A stretch of 6,404 bases of DNA from Prevotellaceae bacterium (GTDB lineage: Bacteria > Bacteroidota > Bacteroidia > Bacteroidales > UBA932): contig JAIRLF010000258.1 in the NCBI GenBank assembly GCA_031259655.1, positions 1-6,404 on the forward strand, written 5' to 3'. Position numbers and translations under genes: made by a program. Positions 5,593-6,404 of this stretch are shown in pieces. Positions within the stretch are counted from its first letter, which is position 1. Each line of letters starts with the position of its first letter. The notes below the pieces were generated by a model. That model searched no databases. It was not told where the DNA came from and saw nothing but the letters and a program-made list of their open reading frames with translations.

Positions 5593-5846
5593 AAAATATT
5601 TTGCTGATATTAGTTGGTGTATTTGTTGCCGGACTAAGTGTTTTGGCTATTTTATTGACTAAAGAAATAAAAAAAACAAGCAAACTGTTGTCAGAAAACA
5701 AACAATTGATAAATGAAAAAGAAAATTTACTGCTCGCTAAAACATTTAGAGAAGGGGAAATTTTATTCAATGGCAAAAAGTTAAATAAAGAGACATCAAT
5801 TATTGACGGCAAAGGAAATATTATAGAATGGAATGGAATGGAATGA
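5589..5846 (+). CDS. Surviving N-terminal ORF of the broken thioredoxin-like gene
   Basis: If translated, this gives 85 residues. Residues 4-23 (ILLILVGVFVAGLSVLAILL) form a membrane segment with no lipobox cysteine, followed by a charged helical stretch, KEIKKTSKLLSENKQLINEKENLL (about 25-48), likely a coiled coil. It then enters the beginning of the globular domain and stops at TGA 5844-5846, inside the pentamer repeat, with the artificial tail EWNGME. It contains no CxxC, so it cannot have thiol-redox activity. Its ATG overlaps the stop of the propeller ORF by 4 bp, which supports this start. Confidence 0.5.
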   Translation: MKNILLILVGVFVAGLSVLAILLTKEIKKTSKLLSENKQLINEKENLLLAKTFREGEILFNGKKLNKETSIIDGKGNIIEWNGME

Positions 5847-5860
5847 AATGGAATGAAATG
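5826..5860 (+). repeat. Pentanucleotide repeat (RAATG)7 inside the thioredoxin-like gene
   Basis: Seven tandem 5-bp units read GAATG x4, AAATG, GAATG, AAATG, followed by AAATAATAG. Two units would give the reading ...IIEWNEIIDNDKLVF without a stop, so five units (25 bp, +1 in frame) appear to have been gained by slippage. The first in-frame TGA (5844-5846) lies within the array. Loss of five units would restore this junction, and loss of two would also do so if the right units remained. Confidence 0.85.
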
Positions 5861-6218
5861 AAATAATAGATAATGATAAACTGGTATTCTATTTTTCCGA
5901 GACATCATGCGATATGTGTGTCGATATGGAGATAACCCGATTGAATGAAAAAACAGACTGGACTGTTTTCTGTAATACAATAATATTGGTAGGCAGTACT
6001 ATAAAAGATATGTTACTCAATATAAAAACAATCATAAGTTGAAATTTCCTGTTTATGAAATAAAATCCAATACGGGACATTTTCTACCTGCACTTCCATT
6101 TTACTTTGTTATAGATAAAGAATCCTGAAGGAAGAATTAATTTGTCGTTTTTCCCATCGCAATATACGCCCTATGAAACAGATAAATATTTAGATAAAAT
6201 AACAGATGAAATAATCAT

Positions 6219-6237
6219 TACTTTTGCGTTCGCAAAA
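6219..6237 (+). promoter_or_regulatory. -7 element with overlapping palindrome before the RND fragment
   Basis: TACTTTTG (6219-6226) matches TAnnTTTG. It overlaps a perfect inverted repeat, TTTTGCG (6222-6228) and CGCAAAA (6231-6237), separated by TT. Promoters in this group often run into a TTTGC...GCAAA palindrome, so the two may be one element; alternatively the palindrome is an operator. No TTTG lies 19 bp upstream, so strength is doubtful. Transcription would begin near 6233, only about 14 nt before the ATG at 6247. Confidence 0.4.
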
Positions 6238-6246
6238 ATGTAAACG

Positions 6247-6404
6247 ATGAACACAAAACATCTCATAATCGGCCTGCTTGCCAAGACCGCCATTTTGATT
6301 ACCGAATACGCCGTTGAGCGGCACAAGTCGGGCATTAGCTTTGTCGAAGCCGTGCAGGCTACCGTTCAAACCCACCTGAATTTTCCCCTGTTGACTATAA
6401 TAAA
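6247..6404 (+). pseudogene. C-terminal fragment of an RND efflux transporter (runs off window)
   Basis: The 52 codons from ATG 6247 to the window edge have no stop. They carry the signature of the late transmembrane region of RND (AcrB/HAE1-type) pumps: IIGLLAKTAILITEYAVER (7-25) against the usual GLxAKNAILIVEFA, then SGISFVEAV (28-36), and a match to the LRPILMT motif degraded to LNFPLLT. In complete pumps of about 1,000-1,050 residues this segment lies roughly 900 residues from the N terminus. Here it follows MNTKH directly, and a TAA (6241-6243) closes the frame upstream, so the porter domains and most membrane helices are missing. The conserved asparagine after AK is threonine. The remaining part of the last transmembrane domain may continue beyond 6404. 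The fragment cannot be a working pump. Confidence 0.72.

Larger units (their letters stand above)
5589..6243 (+). pseudogene. Broken thioredoxin-like membrane-anchored gene (three frame disruptions)
   Basis: Joining three frames rebuilds one protein of about 210 residues. Segment 1 (5589 to about 5828) is a membrane anchor, coiled coil and start of the domain, reaching KGNIIEWN. Segment 2 (5857 to about 6018, frame 1) reads NEIIDNDKLVFYFSETSCDMC and on to GSTIKDMLL. Its CxxC (Cys codons 5908-5910 and 5917-5919) after FYFSETS is a thioredoxin-like active site. Segment 3 (6018-6125, frame 3) reads QYKNNHKLKFPVYEIK then LPALPFYFVIDKES, the cis-proline-like part of the fold. Segment 4 (from 6127, frame 1) reads EGRINLSFFPSQYTPYE up to TAA at 6241. 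The lesions are a pentanucleotide expansion (net +1), a -1 shift near 6018 and a +1 shift near 6126. The intact ancestor was probably a periplasm-facing redoxin co-expressed with the propeller protein. The final residues overlap what looks like the next promoter, so the original stop may also be lost. Confidence 0.8.

Noticed and set aside
5564..5980. - strand ORF with FHSIPFHSI repeats
   Set aside because: It is the complement of the pentanucleotide repeat and of the thioredoxin-like pseudogene, whose + strand reading is supported by the CxxC motif.

Overview
The window looks like chromosomal DNA of a Bacteroidota bacterium, probably of the order Bacteroidales. The evidence is several promoter elements of the Bacteroidota type TAnnTTTG, A-rich leaders instead of strong Shine-Dalgarno sequences, tRNA genes without an encoded CCA end, a DUF2400/TIGR02757 protein, a small exported Spy-like protein, and remnants of a six-bladed beta-propeller/thioredoxin-like pair of a kind I associate with this group. 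Nothing in the sequence fixes a genus.

Left part (1-2443). The 3' end of an unidentified gene is followed by a spacer with a 12-T run. A near-consensus promoter (134-164) then reads into two identical tRNA-Gly(GCC) genes. Only 21 bp after the second tRNA starts a 597-residue divergent HSP90-family ATPase. No terminator or second promoter is visible between them, so tRNA and HSP90 mRNA are probably cut from one transcript.

Middle part (2384-4594). A small secreted LTxxQ (Spy/CpxP-like) protein on the + strand converges with a two-gene operon on the - strand. That operon encodes an M48 zinc-metalloprotease lipoprotein followed, at a TAA/ATG junction, by a DUF2400 protein with a motif resembling the catalytic loop of HhH-GPD DNA glycosylases. 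A strong hairpin at 2860-2896 can end transcription from both sides. The Spy-like protein and the M48 lipoprotein both point to envelope protein quality control, and HSP90 is a cytosolic chaperone, but no direct link between the three is visible.

Right part (4595-6404). This region is AT-rich and decayed. It holds a 21-bp GC-rich minisatellite of nearly eight units, a beta-propeller ORF without its N-terminal part, a thioredoxin-like gene broken by a 5-bp repeat expansion plus two further frameshifts, and a C-terminal fragment of an RND efflux transporter that runs off the window. The propeller and thioredoxin-like genes overlap by 4 bp and were once an operon.

I found no CRISPR array, intact transposase, phage gene or complete undescribed system. 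The most notable points are the tRNA-HSP90 transcription unit, the short ATP lid of that HSP90, the glycosylase-like motif in DUF2400, and the two different repeat expansions in the decaying locus.
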